A stretch of 64,000 bases of DNA from Planctomycetota bacterium. Lineage in GTDB: Bacteria > Planctomycetota > MHYJ01 > WSZJ01. Positions 18,810-28,710 of this stretch are shown here, one piece after another. The position numbers and the translations under genes are program-made. The stretch is from the NCBI GenBank assembly GCA_009773755.1, contig WSZJ01000014.1, positions 19,556 through 83,555 on the forward strand, read 5' to 3'. How positions within the stretch are numbered: position 1 is the first letter of the stretch; every line of letters begins with the position of its first letter. Below the pieces are notes generated by a model, which had not been told where the DNA came from, made no database searches, and saw only the letters and a program-made list of their open reading frames with translations.

Positions 18810-21718
18810 GTGAGCGATCGAAAGGACCTCGAATTCGGGCTCACCGCGCTTCAGCTCAAACTCCTCTCCCGCGAGCAGCTTCTGGTCGCCGTGTCCGAGT
18901 GGTTCAACGAGATGAACATCGCGGGGCTCGTTCCAGGTCACGCCGCGCGGGACCTCGAGCGCGTCCTGCTCGACCTGCGGCTTCTCAAACCGTCGGAAGC
19001 GAACTCGGTTCACGAGTCGCTCCGCTCGCGCGCTTCCGGGCAGGAGCCTGTGCTTGATCCGGCGACGCGGGAAGCGCTCTTCCAGCTCTCTCCTCCCGCC
19101 GAGGTGCGCGTGTGGCTTCGGGGAATGTCGCGGCCTGCGCCGGCGCCCTCGTTCAAGCCGCGGCCGCGCGACGAGCGATACGAGTTCCGGGAGGAGATTG
19201 CGCGGGGCGGGCTGGGGCGGGTTCTGGATGCGCTGGACCGGGACCTCGGGCGGGACGTGGCGGTCAAGCTGACGCTCGACGGGCTGCGCGCGGACGACGT
19301 GGAGCGATTCGTGCGGGAAGCGCGGCTGACGGCGCAGCTCGACCATCCGAACATCGTGCCCGTCTACGATTTCGGCGTGAGGCCGCGAGCCGGCGGCGGG
19401 GAAGAGTACTACTTGTGCATGAAGCGCATACGGGGGATGGATCTGGAATTGCTGATCACGGGTTTGAGGCTGGGGGACGCGGCGCTCGCGGAAAAGTTCA
19501 CACGGGGAAGGCTGCTGGCGGTCTTCCAGGACGTGTGCCTGGGAATTGCGTATGCGCATTCGAAAGGAGTGATTCACCGGGACCTCAAGCCGCCGAACGT
19601 GATGGTCGGGGAATTCGGCGAAACTCTGATCGTGGACTGGGGGCTGGCGAAGGAGATGGGGAAGCCGGAGCCGCACTTCGGCGCGGCGGGTCCCCGGGTG
19701 GAGCGCACGACGGCGCCCGCCCCCGACGCCACTCAGCTCACCCTGGCCGGAGACGTGCTGGGGACGCCGACCTTCATGGCGCCCGAACAGTTCGAGGGGC
19801 GGCTCGAGGACATCGACGCGCGCAGCGACGTCTACGCGCTCGGTTCCATCCTCTACTCCATTGTCGCGCTCCGCCCTGCCTTCCTCGCCGACGAGGTGGG
19901 CGCCATCGGCGACGTTCTCCGCTCCGGCCGCCTCCGACCTCCGTCGGCCGTGTCGAGAGCCGCGGAGCCGGTCCCGCCGGAACTCGATGCCGTCTGCCTG
20001 CGCGCCATGGCGTACCGCCGCGAAGACCGCTTCCAGTCCGCCCTCGAGCTCCACGACGAAATCCAGCGCTTTCTCGAAGGATCCCGCGAGCTCGAACGGC
20101 GCCGTCGAGCCGCCCGCGAGCGATCCGCCGAGGGGCTCCGCCAGCTGGCGCGCTATCGCGAGCTCGACGGCGAAATCCAGGCGCGCCAGAACGATGTCGA
20201 GCGGCTGCAGAAGGCGCTCGGAAATTACGGGCCTGCGGACAGGAAGCGGCCCATCTGGGACGCGCAGGAGAGCGTGAAGGTCCTGCGCGAAGACCGGATC
20301 GACGCGTACACGAAAGCGGGGGCCGAGTTCGGGCAGGCGCTGGTCGCGGATCCGGCGTGCGCGGAGGCGCTGGCGGGGATGTGCGAGCTGCAATTGGAGA
20401 AATACCTGGAAGCGGAGGCGGTTCGCGACGACGACGAGATGCAGCTCCGCTGGAACATCCTGGCGCACCACGACCGGCAGGGGACGTTTGCGGCCCGGCT
20501 CGACGCGCCGGGCCGTCTGTTGCTTCGCACCTGGACCCGCCCGTGCGATTGCCTGCGGCCGGTAAAAGAGCCGGGATGGCGGGTGGAATTTGGCGAGGCG
20601 TGGACCGTGCCATGGCGGGATGGGCGTGCACGTCCAGGGGAAGCGCTTCGCGACGAAGACCTGCCTGTGCCCAAGGTTCTGGTGAGCCCTCGCGGAACCT
20701 ACTGGGGGCACGGCGCGAAATTCCGGGCGTCGAGGTGTCGATCGCAAAGTACGAGACGAAAGACCGTCGGCTTGTCCCGGGCGCCGCGCGGGTGCTCGGC
20801 ACGACGCCGCTCGCGGACGTCGAGCTGCCCCAGGGCTCCTGGCTCTGCACGCTCAAGCCGCCCGCGCCCTTCATTCCCGCCCGCTTCCCGGTCCGGATCG
20901 ACCGGGCCGGCCGGGCGTCGCACGACATCACGCTCTATCGGGAAGGCGAAGTGCCTGCAGGATTCGCAGTCGTTCCCGGGGGCGAATTTCCCTACGGCGG
21001 AATCGAACCCGGCCGCCGTCAGGGAATGACGCGCGTCACCGAGGACTGCTTCTTCGCGCGCTTCCCGGTCACCTGCCGAGAGTACCTCGAGTTCCTCAAC
21101 GACCTGTGCGCGCAGGGCCGCATCGACGAGGCGCGCCGCCGGGCTCCACGGGACAGCGGACACACGCTCTGGATCGAAGAGGCCTCCGCAGGGCGAGCCG
21201 CGCGCTTCCGCCTCCCGCGTCCCGACGAGCGCCCCGCGCAGGCGTGGGAAGCGGAGTGGCCGGTCATGTCGGTGGACTGGCACGACGGCCTCGCCTACTG
21301 CGGCTGGCGCTCGACGCGCGACGGCATCGTCTTCACGCTGCCCCACGACGAGGAGTTCGAAAAAGCCGGCCGCGGCCTCGACCGCCGCGACTTCCCTTAC
21401 GGTCCCGAGTTCGACGCCGCGTACAGCCACACCAGCGGCTCCCGTTCCAGCGGCGCCGCGCCACTCCCCGTGGGTTCCTCCCCCGAGGACGAATCCCCCT
21501 ACGGCGTCCGCGACCTCTCCGGCGGCGCCTCCACCTGGACCCTCAACGGCGCCGCCGGCGCTTCACGCTCCCTCGTCATCATCCGCGGCGGCGCATGGTC
21601 CGACAGCGGCTGGAGTTCGAGGCTGACGCAGCGGCGTGGAAGCGAGCCGGAGACCGTGCTGTCGCACATCGGACTGCGGCTCGTCGCGCGGCCGGTGTGG
21701 CATCCTTTCCCGCACTGA
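18810..21718 (+). CDS. Ser/Thr protein kinase/FGE-like fusion, frameshifted
   Basis: The GTG at 18810 is preferred because VSDRKDLEFGLTALQLK aligns with the starts of the paralogues at 29603 and 32712. The kinase domain has EIARGGLGRV, VAVKL, FVREARLTAQLDHPNIVPVYD, HRDLKPPNVM, a DWG in place of DFG (LIVDWGLAKE) and GTPTFMAPEQ. A long helical linker and then an FGE/SUMF1-like domain follow (FFARFPVTCREYLEFLNDL, PVMSVDWHDGLAYCGWR, DESPYGVRDLSGG, RGGAW). The kinase and FGE parts lie in different frames. Adding one G to the G5 run at 20704-20708 joins them (YWGARREIPGVEVSI, compare RREVTGVEVSI in the 32712 gene), giving about 969 residues. A sequencing error or a recent frameshift is equally possible. 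The FGE part lacks catalytic cysteines. Confidence 0.8.
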
Positions 21719-21807
21719 CCTTTGAGGCGATCCGCCTGCGGGGAGAGATCGAGGCGGCCCACAGCGTGCTACGCTTGAATCAACTCCGTCTCATCAGGAA
21801 CCGCCGC

Positions 21808-24804
21808 ATGGCCCGGGAATCCGACATCCTCTTCGCCCTCCTTGCGCTCCGCGCCGGGGTTGCGCCGCGCGACAGGATTCTGGAGTGCGCGATGGTCCTG
21901 GCCGAGACTCCTGACGCCAGGTTGGAACAGCTGCTCGCTGAACAGGGATTGCTCTCCGAAGAACGGCTCGGGGCGTTGCAAGCCGAAGTGCGCGCGGAGA
22001 TCGGGCGGCACGGCGGCGACGCCGCGAAAGCCGTAACGAGCGCTTCGCAGGACCCCGAGTTGCGGCGGGTGCTGGAAGCAGGATTCCTGAGCGAGCATCG
22101 CGTCACCGCGCTTCCGTTGGTCCCGGATCCCGCGGTCATCGTCGCCCGGCCCAGCGGCGCACGCTACGAACTCGGCCGTGAACTGGGCCACGGAGGCATC
22201 GGCCGCGTCGTGAGCGCCCAGGACCGGGACCTCGCGCGCGACGTCGCGCTGAAAATCGTCCCCGTCGATGATGCTCCCGACACCGCCGCCCGCTTCGTGC
22301 GCGAAGCCCGGCTCTCCGCGCGGCTCCAGCACCCGAATATCGTCCCCGTCCACGACTTCGGCTCCCTCACCGGACCGGGCGGAGAGCAGCAGCTGTTCAT
22401 CTGCATGAAGCGAATCGAAGGACGCGACCTGATGTCGCTTCTCAGGGAGATTGTCGAGGGAGACGGGTCGCTTGCCGCCGTGTTTACGCGGGCGCGGCTG
22501 CTGCGCATATTCCAGGACGTCTGCCTGGCGGTGGCTTATGCCCACTCGAAAGGCGTCATCCACCGGGACTTGAAGCCCTCCAACGTCATGCTCGGCGAAT
22601 ACGGGGAGGTGCTGGTCGTTGACTGGGGCCTCGCGAAGGAGCGAGGGCAGGACGCTCCGCCCGCCCGGGCGCCGCTTCCGGAAAGCACGACGGTCCACAC
22701 GCCGGTCGGCGACGTGATGGGCACGCCCTGGTACATGCCCCCTGAACAGGCGCTCGGTCACTACGATGAGATCGACGAGCGCAGCGACATCTTCAGCCTC
22801 GGTGCGATCCTCTACGAGATCCTCACGTTTCAGCCGCCGTTTCCTGGAGCATCCGCCGAAGAAGCTCTTCGCCGCGCCCAGGCAGGGCGCATTCTGATTC
22901 CGTCGCACCTGCTCGCGATGGAGGCCTGGCCTCCTGTCGCGATGGCGCAGGGCATTTCACCGGAGCTCGACTCGATCTGCATGAAGGCGCTCGCGCCGAA
23001 ACGCGAGGAACGCTACGCGCGGGCGATGGAGCTGCACGACGAAATTCAGTTGTTCCTTGAAGGCGTGAAGGAGCGGGAGCGAAACCACCACCAGGCGGAA
23101 GAGGCAGTCGCCAAGGCCAGGAGCGCCGCGGCGCGGCAGAAGCAGCTTCAGCAGGCGGCGTCGCAGGCGGAGGCGGAGGCGAAGCGGCAGGAGAAGGAAG
23201 CGGAGCCGCTGGAAGCGAAACCGTCGCTCTGGGCGGCGCAGGACCGGGTCGATGCGCTGAGGCGGGCGGCTGTCGAGGCGTTTTCGGAAGCGAACGCGGC
23301 GATCGGGTTGGCGCTTGGATTTGAAAGGGGGAATGTGGAGGCGCGGCAGCTCTGGGCGGAGCTGGCGTGGGCGAAATTTCTGAAAGCGGAGGAGGACGGA
23401 AAGGAAGAGGAAATGCTCCTCAACCGCCGCCTGGTGGAGCGGTACAACGACGGCCCCTTCGATGCCCTGCTCGCCGGCGAGGGCGCGCTGACGGTGCGAA
23501 CGCGGGCGTATGAGTGCCGGTGTCTGCTCGCAGGGCGCGACGCCCGGCCCGAGGAGCTGGGGCGCCTGGGCTACCACCTGTTTTCAGGACGATCCCTGGA
23601 AGGTCACCCGGGCGCGGAGGGAGTGCCGGATTTGGAGCCTGCGACGCCGGTCCGTCTCAAGGCGCACGGGTCGGGGTGCGCGGCCGCGCCTGTGCTCGGC
23701 GCTCACGTGTGGCTCTGGCGCTACGAGGAGATCGGCCGGTTGCTCATGCCTGCGACGCCGGAAGGAGCGACGCGGGGACCGGTCGCGCCGCCCCTGGATA
23801 CGCTGTTTCCGGCGGACTCGCCTTTTCGGCCACAGGGCCCGGGAGAATACCTCGGGCTGACGCCTCTCCGGGCACGGGCCCTCCCCATGGGCTCCTACCT
23901 TCTCGTGCTGCACCGGGACGGCTTCGAACCGATCCGTTGTCCCGTCACGATCCCGCGCTGCGGGACCTGGGAACAGGACGTGACTCTCTTCCGCCCGGGC
24001 GAAATCCCGGCGGGCTTTCTCCCGATTCCCTCCTCATCTGTCTGCTACCAGGGCGACTCAGGTAATCCGCATTCCGAACCCGGCAAAACAGTCGACCTCG
24101 ACGACTATTTCATGGCGCGCCATCCAGTGACCTGCCGCGAATACTGCGAGTTCCTGAACGATCTGGCGAAAACACGCCCCGATGAGGCCGCGAGACGGGC
24201 GCCGCGTGAAGCGGATTCGAGCGGGTTCTACTGGCCGGGACCTCCCTGGGCCGTGCCGACCGCGGCCTGGCTCGCCGGCGCGCCCGCCGAGCTCAAGGCG
24301 AAGGCGAAGCGGCTCTCGTCCAGTCCCGTGGATTGGGAAGAGGACTGGCCCGTGTTCAGCGTTTCGTGGGAGGACGGCATGGCGTACGCGGCGTGGAAGC
24401 GAGCGGGCGACGGAAGCCCGGCGACGCTGCCGCATGAAATGGAGTGGGAAAAGGCGGCGCGCGGGACGGATCGCAGGCCCTACCCGTTTGGCCGGCACCT
24501 CGACGAGCGCTGGTGCAACAACATCCGCTCGCATCCGGGAGAAAGCCGGCCGTCGGTCGTGACCGGGTTTCCCTTCGACGAATCGCCCTACGGCGTTCGC
24601 GGCTTCGCGGGGAACAGCCGCGACGCCTGCCTGAATTCCGCCGCCCCCGATCATCCCGGCTGGAGGATCTTCCGCGGCGGGTACTGGCCCATGACCGGGA
24701 TCGTTTCCCGCGCCTCGCACCGCGGAGGGCTCACGACCCGCAGCGTGCTTTTCATTTACGGCTTTCGCCTGGCACAACCCGCTCGGCTGGCGGGGCCGGG
24801 TTGA
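21808..24804 (+). CDS. Ser/Thr protein kinase/FGE-like fusion protein
   Basis: A 998-residue protein. The ATG at 21808 gives the MARESDILFALLALRAG start seen in this gene group. The kinase domain runs from about residue 115 (ELGHGGIGRV, VALKIV, HRDLKPSNVM, VVDWGLAKER, GTPWYMPPEQ). An Ala/Glu/Lys coiled region (AEEAVAKARSAAARQKQLQQ and beyond) and an undefined beta-rich linker are followed by an FGE/SUMF1-like C-terminus (HPVTCREYCEFLNDLAKT, PVFSVSWEDGMAYAAWKR, DESPYGVRGFAGNSRD, RGGYWP). The DFG aspartate motif is DWG as in its paralogues. The FGE part lacks the two active-site cysteines. It follows the 18810 gene by 89 bp; the two make a tandem pair. Confidence 0.92.
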   Translation: MARESDILFALLALRAGVAPRDRILECAMVLAETPDARLEQLLAEQGLLSEERLGALQAEVRAEIGRHGGDAAKAVTSASQDPELRRVLEAGFLSEHRVTALPLVPDPAVIVARPSGARYELGRELGHGGIGRVVSAQDRDLARDVALKIVPVDDAPDTAARFVREARLSARLQHPNIVPVHDFGSLTGPGGEQQLFICMKRIEGRDLMSLLREIVEGDGSLAAVFTRARLLRIFQDVCLAVAYAHSKGVIHRDLKPSNVMLGEYGEVLVVDWGLAKERGQDAPPARAPLPESTTVHTPVGDVMGTPWYMPPEQALGHYDEIDERSDIFSLGAILYEILTFQPPFPGASAEEALRRAQAGRILIPSHLLAMEAWPPVAMAQGISPELDSICMKALAPKREERYARAMELHDEIQLFLEGVKERERNHHQAEEAVAKARSAAARQKQLQQAASQAEAEAKRQEKEAEPLEAKPSLWAAQDRVDALRRAAVEAFSEANAAIGLALGFERGNVEARQLWAELAWAKFLKAEEDGKEEEMLLNRRLVERYNDGPFDALLAGEGALTVRTRAYECRCLLAGRDARPEELGRLGYHLFSGRSLEGHPGAEGVPDLEPATPVRLKAHGSGCAAAPVLGAHVWLWRYEEIGRLLMPATPEGATRGPVAPPLDTLFPADSPFRPQGPGEYLGLTPLRARALPMGSYLLVLHRDGFEPIRCPVTIPRCGTWEQDVTLFRPGEIPAGFLPIPSSSVCYQGDSGNPHSEPGKTVDLDDYFMARHPVTCREYCEFLNDLAKTRPDEAARRAPREADSSGFYWPGPPWAVPTAAWLAGAPAELKAKAKRLSSSPVDWEEDWPVFSVSWEDGMAYAAWKRAGDGSPATLPHEMEWEKAARGTDRRPYPFGRHLDERWCNNIRSHPGESRPSVVTGFPFDESPYGVRGFAGNSRDACLNSAAPDHPGWRIFRGGYWPMTGIVSRASHRGGLTTRSVLFIYGFRLAQPARLAGPG

Positions 24805-24862
24805 TCCACGCTGCCCTCGTCGCCAGAGTGCGGATAGCCGATCGTCGCGCGCGGTCCCGAAA

Positions 24863-27800
24863 TCACTTTCCCGATGAAATTTCGAAGTAAATGACGTCGT
24901 CGACCCGCCGGATAGCGCGCAGCGCGGCGCTCCCTTCCGAGAGCTCCGTCCGACCCTCCTGCGGCCACGCGACATGGCCCTCGTCCGCCGGAATCCCGCG
25001 ACGCGCCGGGTCGAGGCCGTGCGCGGGGATCAGCTGGACGCGCGTTTGAGGCGAAGCGGGGCGGTCGTTGGGGCCGACGCGCAGGACGAATAGCCCTTCG
25101 CACGGAAGGTCGCTCATGAATCCCTCGCGGCGGCGGTTTTCGAGCAGGAGGTATTCGCTTCCGTCGGGCTTGAGCAGGACTCGGAACGACTCGCCGGGGT
25201 CGAAGTTGACGGGGCGAAGCGCGAGCTTCTGCGGTCTTGCGGGGTCGACCGTGACGGGGCGGAGCCAGCCGATGCACTGTTTGCACCAGGCGCAGAGGTG
25301 GAACGGGCGGGCCTCGGCGGAGGGAGCGGCGCCGTGCGTGCCGTAGGCGATGAGGCAGAATGGACCGAGCGGGTTCTTCGTGGCGCCGAGGCCGTACTTG
25401 TCGTCGACGCCGAAGGTGTGGGCGAGCTCGTGACAGGCGACGCCGATCGGGGCGAAGTGGCCGCGGTAGCGTTCGCCGGCCTTGAACGCGACGACGCCCG
25501 GGCGGTCCTTGAGGGAGAGGCGCATCGGCCAGAGGGCGCTGGTGCGCGCGACGGGATTGCCGGCCCAGAGGAAGACGATCGCGTCGAAGCCGTCGAGCGC
25601 GGCCTTGCCGTCGCGGGCGAGAACGGCCCTGGCCAGCTCGCGCTCGACGACGTCGGAGCCGAAGCTGGCGTCGCGCATCCCGGTCCATGAGCCCGGAAGG
25701 AGGACCCAGTCGAACACGGTTCCGGTCGCGTCGAAAGTGCTTCCGGACATTTCGGCGTAGAAATCGCGCAGACTGCCGTACGTCGGCTGGCCGGTCGGCG
25801 ACGTCCCCGGCCCGGCCCCCTTCGAGAAAAACGAGCGCTCGATCTCCTCGCGTCCGAAAGAGTGACGGCGGTCCTTCCATTCGCCGAGAACCACGGCGAC
25901 TTTCATCCGCGGCCTCTTCAGACTGCATTCGAACCCCGGGCCGAGCTCGCGCACGGGAACGCCTTTCCTGAAGAACTCGTTTTCCGCCGGGACGGCCTTG
26001 TCGGGCGTCGCGAAGCCGTCCTCGATCGTGTAGTCCTTCCGGATCGGCCGTGTCTCGCTCGTCGGCGGGCGGACCGGGAGGCGCACGACGCCGGCCCTCG
26101 GGTGGCGCACGATCAAGGTCACCGGCCCTGTTGCAGAAGCGATTTTCACGCGCACCTCCGCCGAGGCGCCGCCCGCCAGCCTCTCAACCGCCGTCGCCTC
26201 CGCCAGTCCTTCCGCTTCGAACGCCACCGGCGCCGACAGCTTCAACGCGACCGCCTTCCAAGTGTCCGTCGGCATCTCGCCCGCGTTTTGCAGCGTCGCG
26301 CGCACTTCGAATCCGCCCTCGGTCGCTTCGATCACCGGGTCCACCAGCTCCAGTCGCGGCAGCCGCTCCGCTTCGTCCTTGATCCACTCCCAGCTTTTCC
26401 TGGCGATCTCGCGAAGCGCCGCGGGTTCCGGATTGCGCGCGCTCAGCTTGCGGTCGTCGCCGCCCAGGAGAATTTCCCCGAGCTGCGGGTGTTTGAACGG
26501 CTTTGCGGGGACGAAGCGGTCTTCGCTCCACTCGCGCGGCTCGAGCTCCAGGATGAGCGACGGAATTCCGCGCGCGCCGAACGCCCACGCGATCGCGAGG
26601 CCGGCGCCTTCGTGATCGAGCGGCGCGGGCGGATAACCCAGCGTTTTTTCGCCGCGCGCGGCGATCGCTTCGAAAAGCGCCTTGTCTTCGCCGGGGCGCC
26701 AGAAGAAGAGGCACTTGCCGTCGTTGTGGACATCGAGGAAGAGCGCGATGTTCGGGCGGGCGGCGACGGCTTTCATGATCGCCTGCGTTTCGGGCTCGGA
26801 AGCGGCCTCCGGGCCGTGTGACCCCTCGAATTCCTTCCGCACCTTGAACCCGACCGGGAAGTTCCGGTTGAGGTCGACGCCGCCGGCCGGATCTTCCGAA
26901 TACTTTCCGTCGCCGTCGTCGTCGACTCCCTCGCGGCCCGCGAACGAAAACCGCTTCGCCCCGTCGCCGCGCACGACCCGCCCGCCTTTCAGCACAAAGT
27001 CCCCCTTGTCGTCCGGTTTCCACATGAGGCCGATCTCGCCGTCGCCGTCGAGGTCCTCGTATCCGTCCTCGTCGGTCTTCCCGTCGCCGTCGGCGTCGAA
27101 GGGGCGGTAGTTGTAGCGGGGGCGCCACCTGGTGCAGGGACCGCCCATGAAGTGCGCGAACGCGTCGGGGCTCGCGGCGGGGACGACGTAGAAGGTGGTC
27201 CGCGCGACGACCTTGTCGGTCCCGCGGCTGCGCGCAGGATTCGCGGCGAGCTGCCAGGCGACGTAGAGCGCCGTCATCGCCGCGCTCGCTTCGTTCCCGT
27301 GAAGCGCGCCCTGCACCCAGACCGCGGGTTTCTCCTCCGGCGCGCCGGCCGAGCGGTCCGTGATCTCGAGCACGAGGATGTCGCGCCCCTGGACCGACTT
27401 CCCCAGGCTCGCCAGCCGCGCGCGCCCCGGGAATCGCTTCGCCAGATCCTTCAGGTGCTCCGTGACCTGCCGGTTGCCGAGATACCGGTCCCAGGTCCAG
27501 AGCCGCTTCGCGACCAGCCACTCCGTCCGCGCCCTGTACAGGGAACCGGGCGCATTCTCGAGGGCGTCGAGCTGCTTCTGCGCGCGGGCGGCGAGATCGG
27601 GGAAGCGCGCTCCCTGCGTCCGGACGCGCCACCACGATTCGAACGCGCGGCCGGGCTCTTTCGTCGCTTCGACCTTCGCCGCTTCATCCGCGAGTACCGA
27701 TGTTTTTATTTCTAGATCGGCGAAAATCGCCTTCGCCTCCGCGGACTCCTCGCGCGCCGCGTGGGTCGACGCCCGCAGCCAGTCACCGGACGCCGCCGCT

Positions 27801-28567
27801 TCCTTCGCGACGGCCAGATCGTCTTCCGTGCGATTTCCCGCAAGAAACTCCAGGTACCGGAACAGCCGCGCATACTCCTCGACCGAGGCGAACCGGTGGT
27901 CGGTCTCAGGCACCTCCCGGTACATCGCCCGCCCGCCGGCCCTGTCGATCGCGAGGAACGCCTCCCACGAGCCGTCCTTTCGGACGACGTCCTCCTCGCC
28001 GGTCACGAAGAGGAACGGAAACGCCTTCGCCTTCAGGAGCGACCCGTCCGAGAGACCCACGACATTGCTCGGCCCCGGGCACACGACCAGGCTCCCCGCG
28101 AATTCGCCGCCGAGCTGCAGCCCCCCGCTGCAGAGGAAGTCCGATCCCGACGAAAACCCCGCCAGGTACACCCGCTTCAGGTCGATCGTGTACCGCTTCT
28201 TCACGTCCGCCAGCACCGCCGCGACGTACGCCACGTCGTCCCGCTCGCCTTCGATCATTCCCCACGCCCGCGTGCGCGAATTCGGCGCGGCGACGAGACA
28301 CGGCACCTGCAGCGAGAATCGCGACCACACTTCGCGCACCGTCAGCGACCCGCCCTTCGCCGACGGCGCGATCGCCCCGTGCAGGTCGACGATCAGCGGC
28401 CACGCCGTCTTCGCGTCGTACCCCGGCGGCACCGCGATCGCGTACGTCGCTTTCGCCTTCTCGACGTCGAAGTCGGGAAGCGGGAATTCCTGGGGCTCCC
28501 CGGCAGGACAGGGAAGGGCCGCGAGCGCCAGGATCAGGGAGCAGAGCGGGCGTCGCGGCATGGACAT
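24863..28567 (-). CDS. Exported triple-fusion hydrolase: esterase, M14 carboxypeptidase, M6-like metalloprotease
   Basis: A 1234-residue protein with a signal peptide (LCSLILALAALPCPAG). Domain 1 (about 30-245) is an alpha/beta-hydrolase esterase: VDLHGAIAP, nucleophile Ser139 in GFSSGS, acid in GEEDVV, His in ETDHRF. Domain 2 (about 375-720) is a zinc carboxypeptidase of family M14: HGNE with His423 and Glu426, Asn-Arg in DLNRNFP, third ligand His614 in LDVHND, catalytic Glu in LILELEPREW, with calcium-like DGDGKTDEDGYEDLDGDG loops. Domain 3 (about 880-1234) resembles M6 peptidases, with HELAH at 1046-1050 followed by TFGVDDKYG. All three active sites look intact, so it could process a mixed ester/peptide substrate outside the cytoplasm. 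It includes the AT-rich 15-mer at 27697. Confidence 0.85.
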   Translation of the reverse strand: MSMPRRPLCSLILALAALPCPAGEPQEFPLPDFDVEKAKATYAIAVPPGYDAKTAWPLIVDLHGAIAPSAKGGSLTVREVWSRFSLQVPCLVAAPNSRTRAWGMIEGERDDVAYVAAVLADVKKRYTIDLKRVYLAGFSSGSDFLCSGGLQLGGEFAGSLVVCPGPSNVVGLSDGSLLKAKAFPFLFVTGEEDVVRKDGSWEAFLAIDRAGGRAMYREVPETDHRFASVEEYARLFRYLEFLAGNRTEDDLAVAKEAAASGDWLRASTHAAREESAEAKAIFADLEIKTSVLADEAAKVEATKEPGRAFESWWRVRTQGARFPDLAARAQKQLDALENAPGSLYRARTEWLVAKRLWTWDRYLGNRQVTEHLKDLAKRFPGRARLASLGKSVQGRDILVLEITDRSAGAPEEKPAVWVQGALHGNEASAAMTALYVAWQLAANPARSRGTDKVVARTTFYVVPAASPDAFAHFMGGPCTRWRPRYNYRPFDADGDGKTDEDGYEDLDGDGEIGLMWKPDDKGDFVLKGGRVVRGDGAKRFSFAGREGVDDDGDGKYSEDPAGGVDLNRNFPVGFKVRKEFEGSHGPEAASEPETQAIMKAVAARPNIALFLDVHNDGKCLFFWRPGEDKALFEAIAARGEKTLGYPPAPLDHEGAGLAIAWAFGARGIPSLILELEPREWSEDRFVPAKPFKHPQLGEILLGGDDRKLSARNPEPAALREIARKSWEWIKDEAERLPRLELVDPVIEATEGGFEVRATLQNAGEMPTDTWKAVALKLSAPVAFEAEGLAEATAVERLAGGASAEVRVKIASATGPVTLIVRHPRAGVVRLPVRPPTSETRPIRKDYTIEDGFATPDKAVPAENEFFRKGVPVRELGPGFECSLKRPRMKVAVVLGEWKDRRHSFGREEIERSFFSKGAGPGTSPTGQPTYGSLRDFYAEMSGSTFDATGTVFDWVLLPGSWTGMRDASFGSDVVERELARAVLARDGKAALDGFDAIVFLWAGNPVARTSALWPMRLSLKDRPGVVAFKAGERYRGHFAPIGVACHELAHTFGVDDKYGLGATKNPLGPFCLIAYGTHGAAPSAEARPFHLCAWCKQCIGWLRPVTVDPARPQKLALRPVNFDPGESFRVLLKPDGSEYLLLENRRREGFMSDLPCEGLFVLRVGPNDRPASPQTRVQLIPAHGLDPARRGIPADEGHVAWPQEGRTELSEGSAALRAIRRVDDVIYFEISSGK
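27697..27711 (+). repeat. AT-rich 15-mer, copy 2 (inside triple-fusion hydrolase gene)
   Basis: CCGATGTTTTTATTT, encoding Ile-Lys-Thr-Ser in LEIKTSVLAD on the minus strand, in the same reading frame as the copies at 18073 and 53690. Confidence 0.8.
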
Positions 28568-28710
28568 CCTCCTCGGGAATCAGCATGCCAACGGGCGCGC
28601 TCCACGTATCTTAGGAAAAATCGTCTCCGAGCAGCCGAAGTCCTCCCGTTGTTCGATCCCCTCCCATGGGCTATCATCAGGATTCGATTTCAACAGCGAG
28701 GAGACCTCTC

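Noticed and set aside
18087..20747. 886-residue open frame on the minus strand
   Set aside because: It is the antisense shadow of the kinase/FGE and CoA-transferase genes, Arg/Pro-rich and without domain motifs.
21808..24804. FGE domains as sulfatase-activating enzymes
   Set aside because: The two active-site cysteines of formylglycine-generating enzyme are missing in all copies, and no sulfatase gene is nearby.
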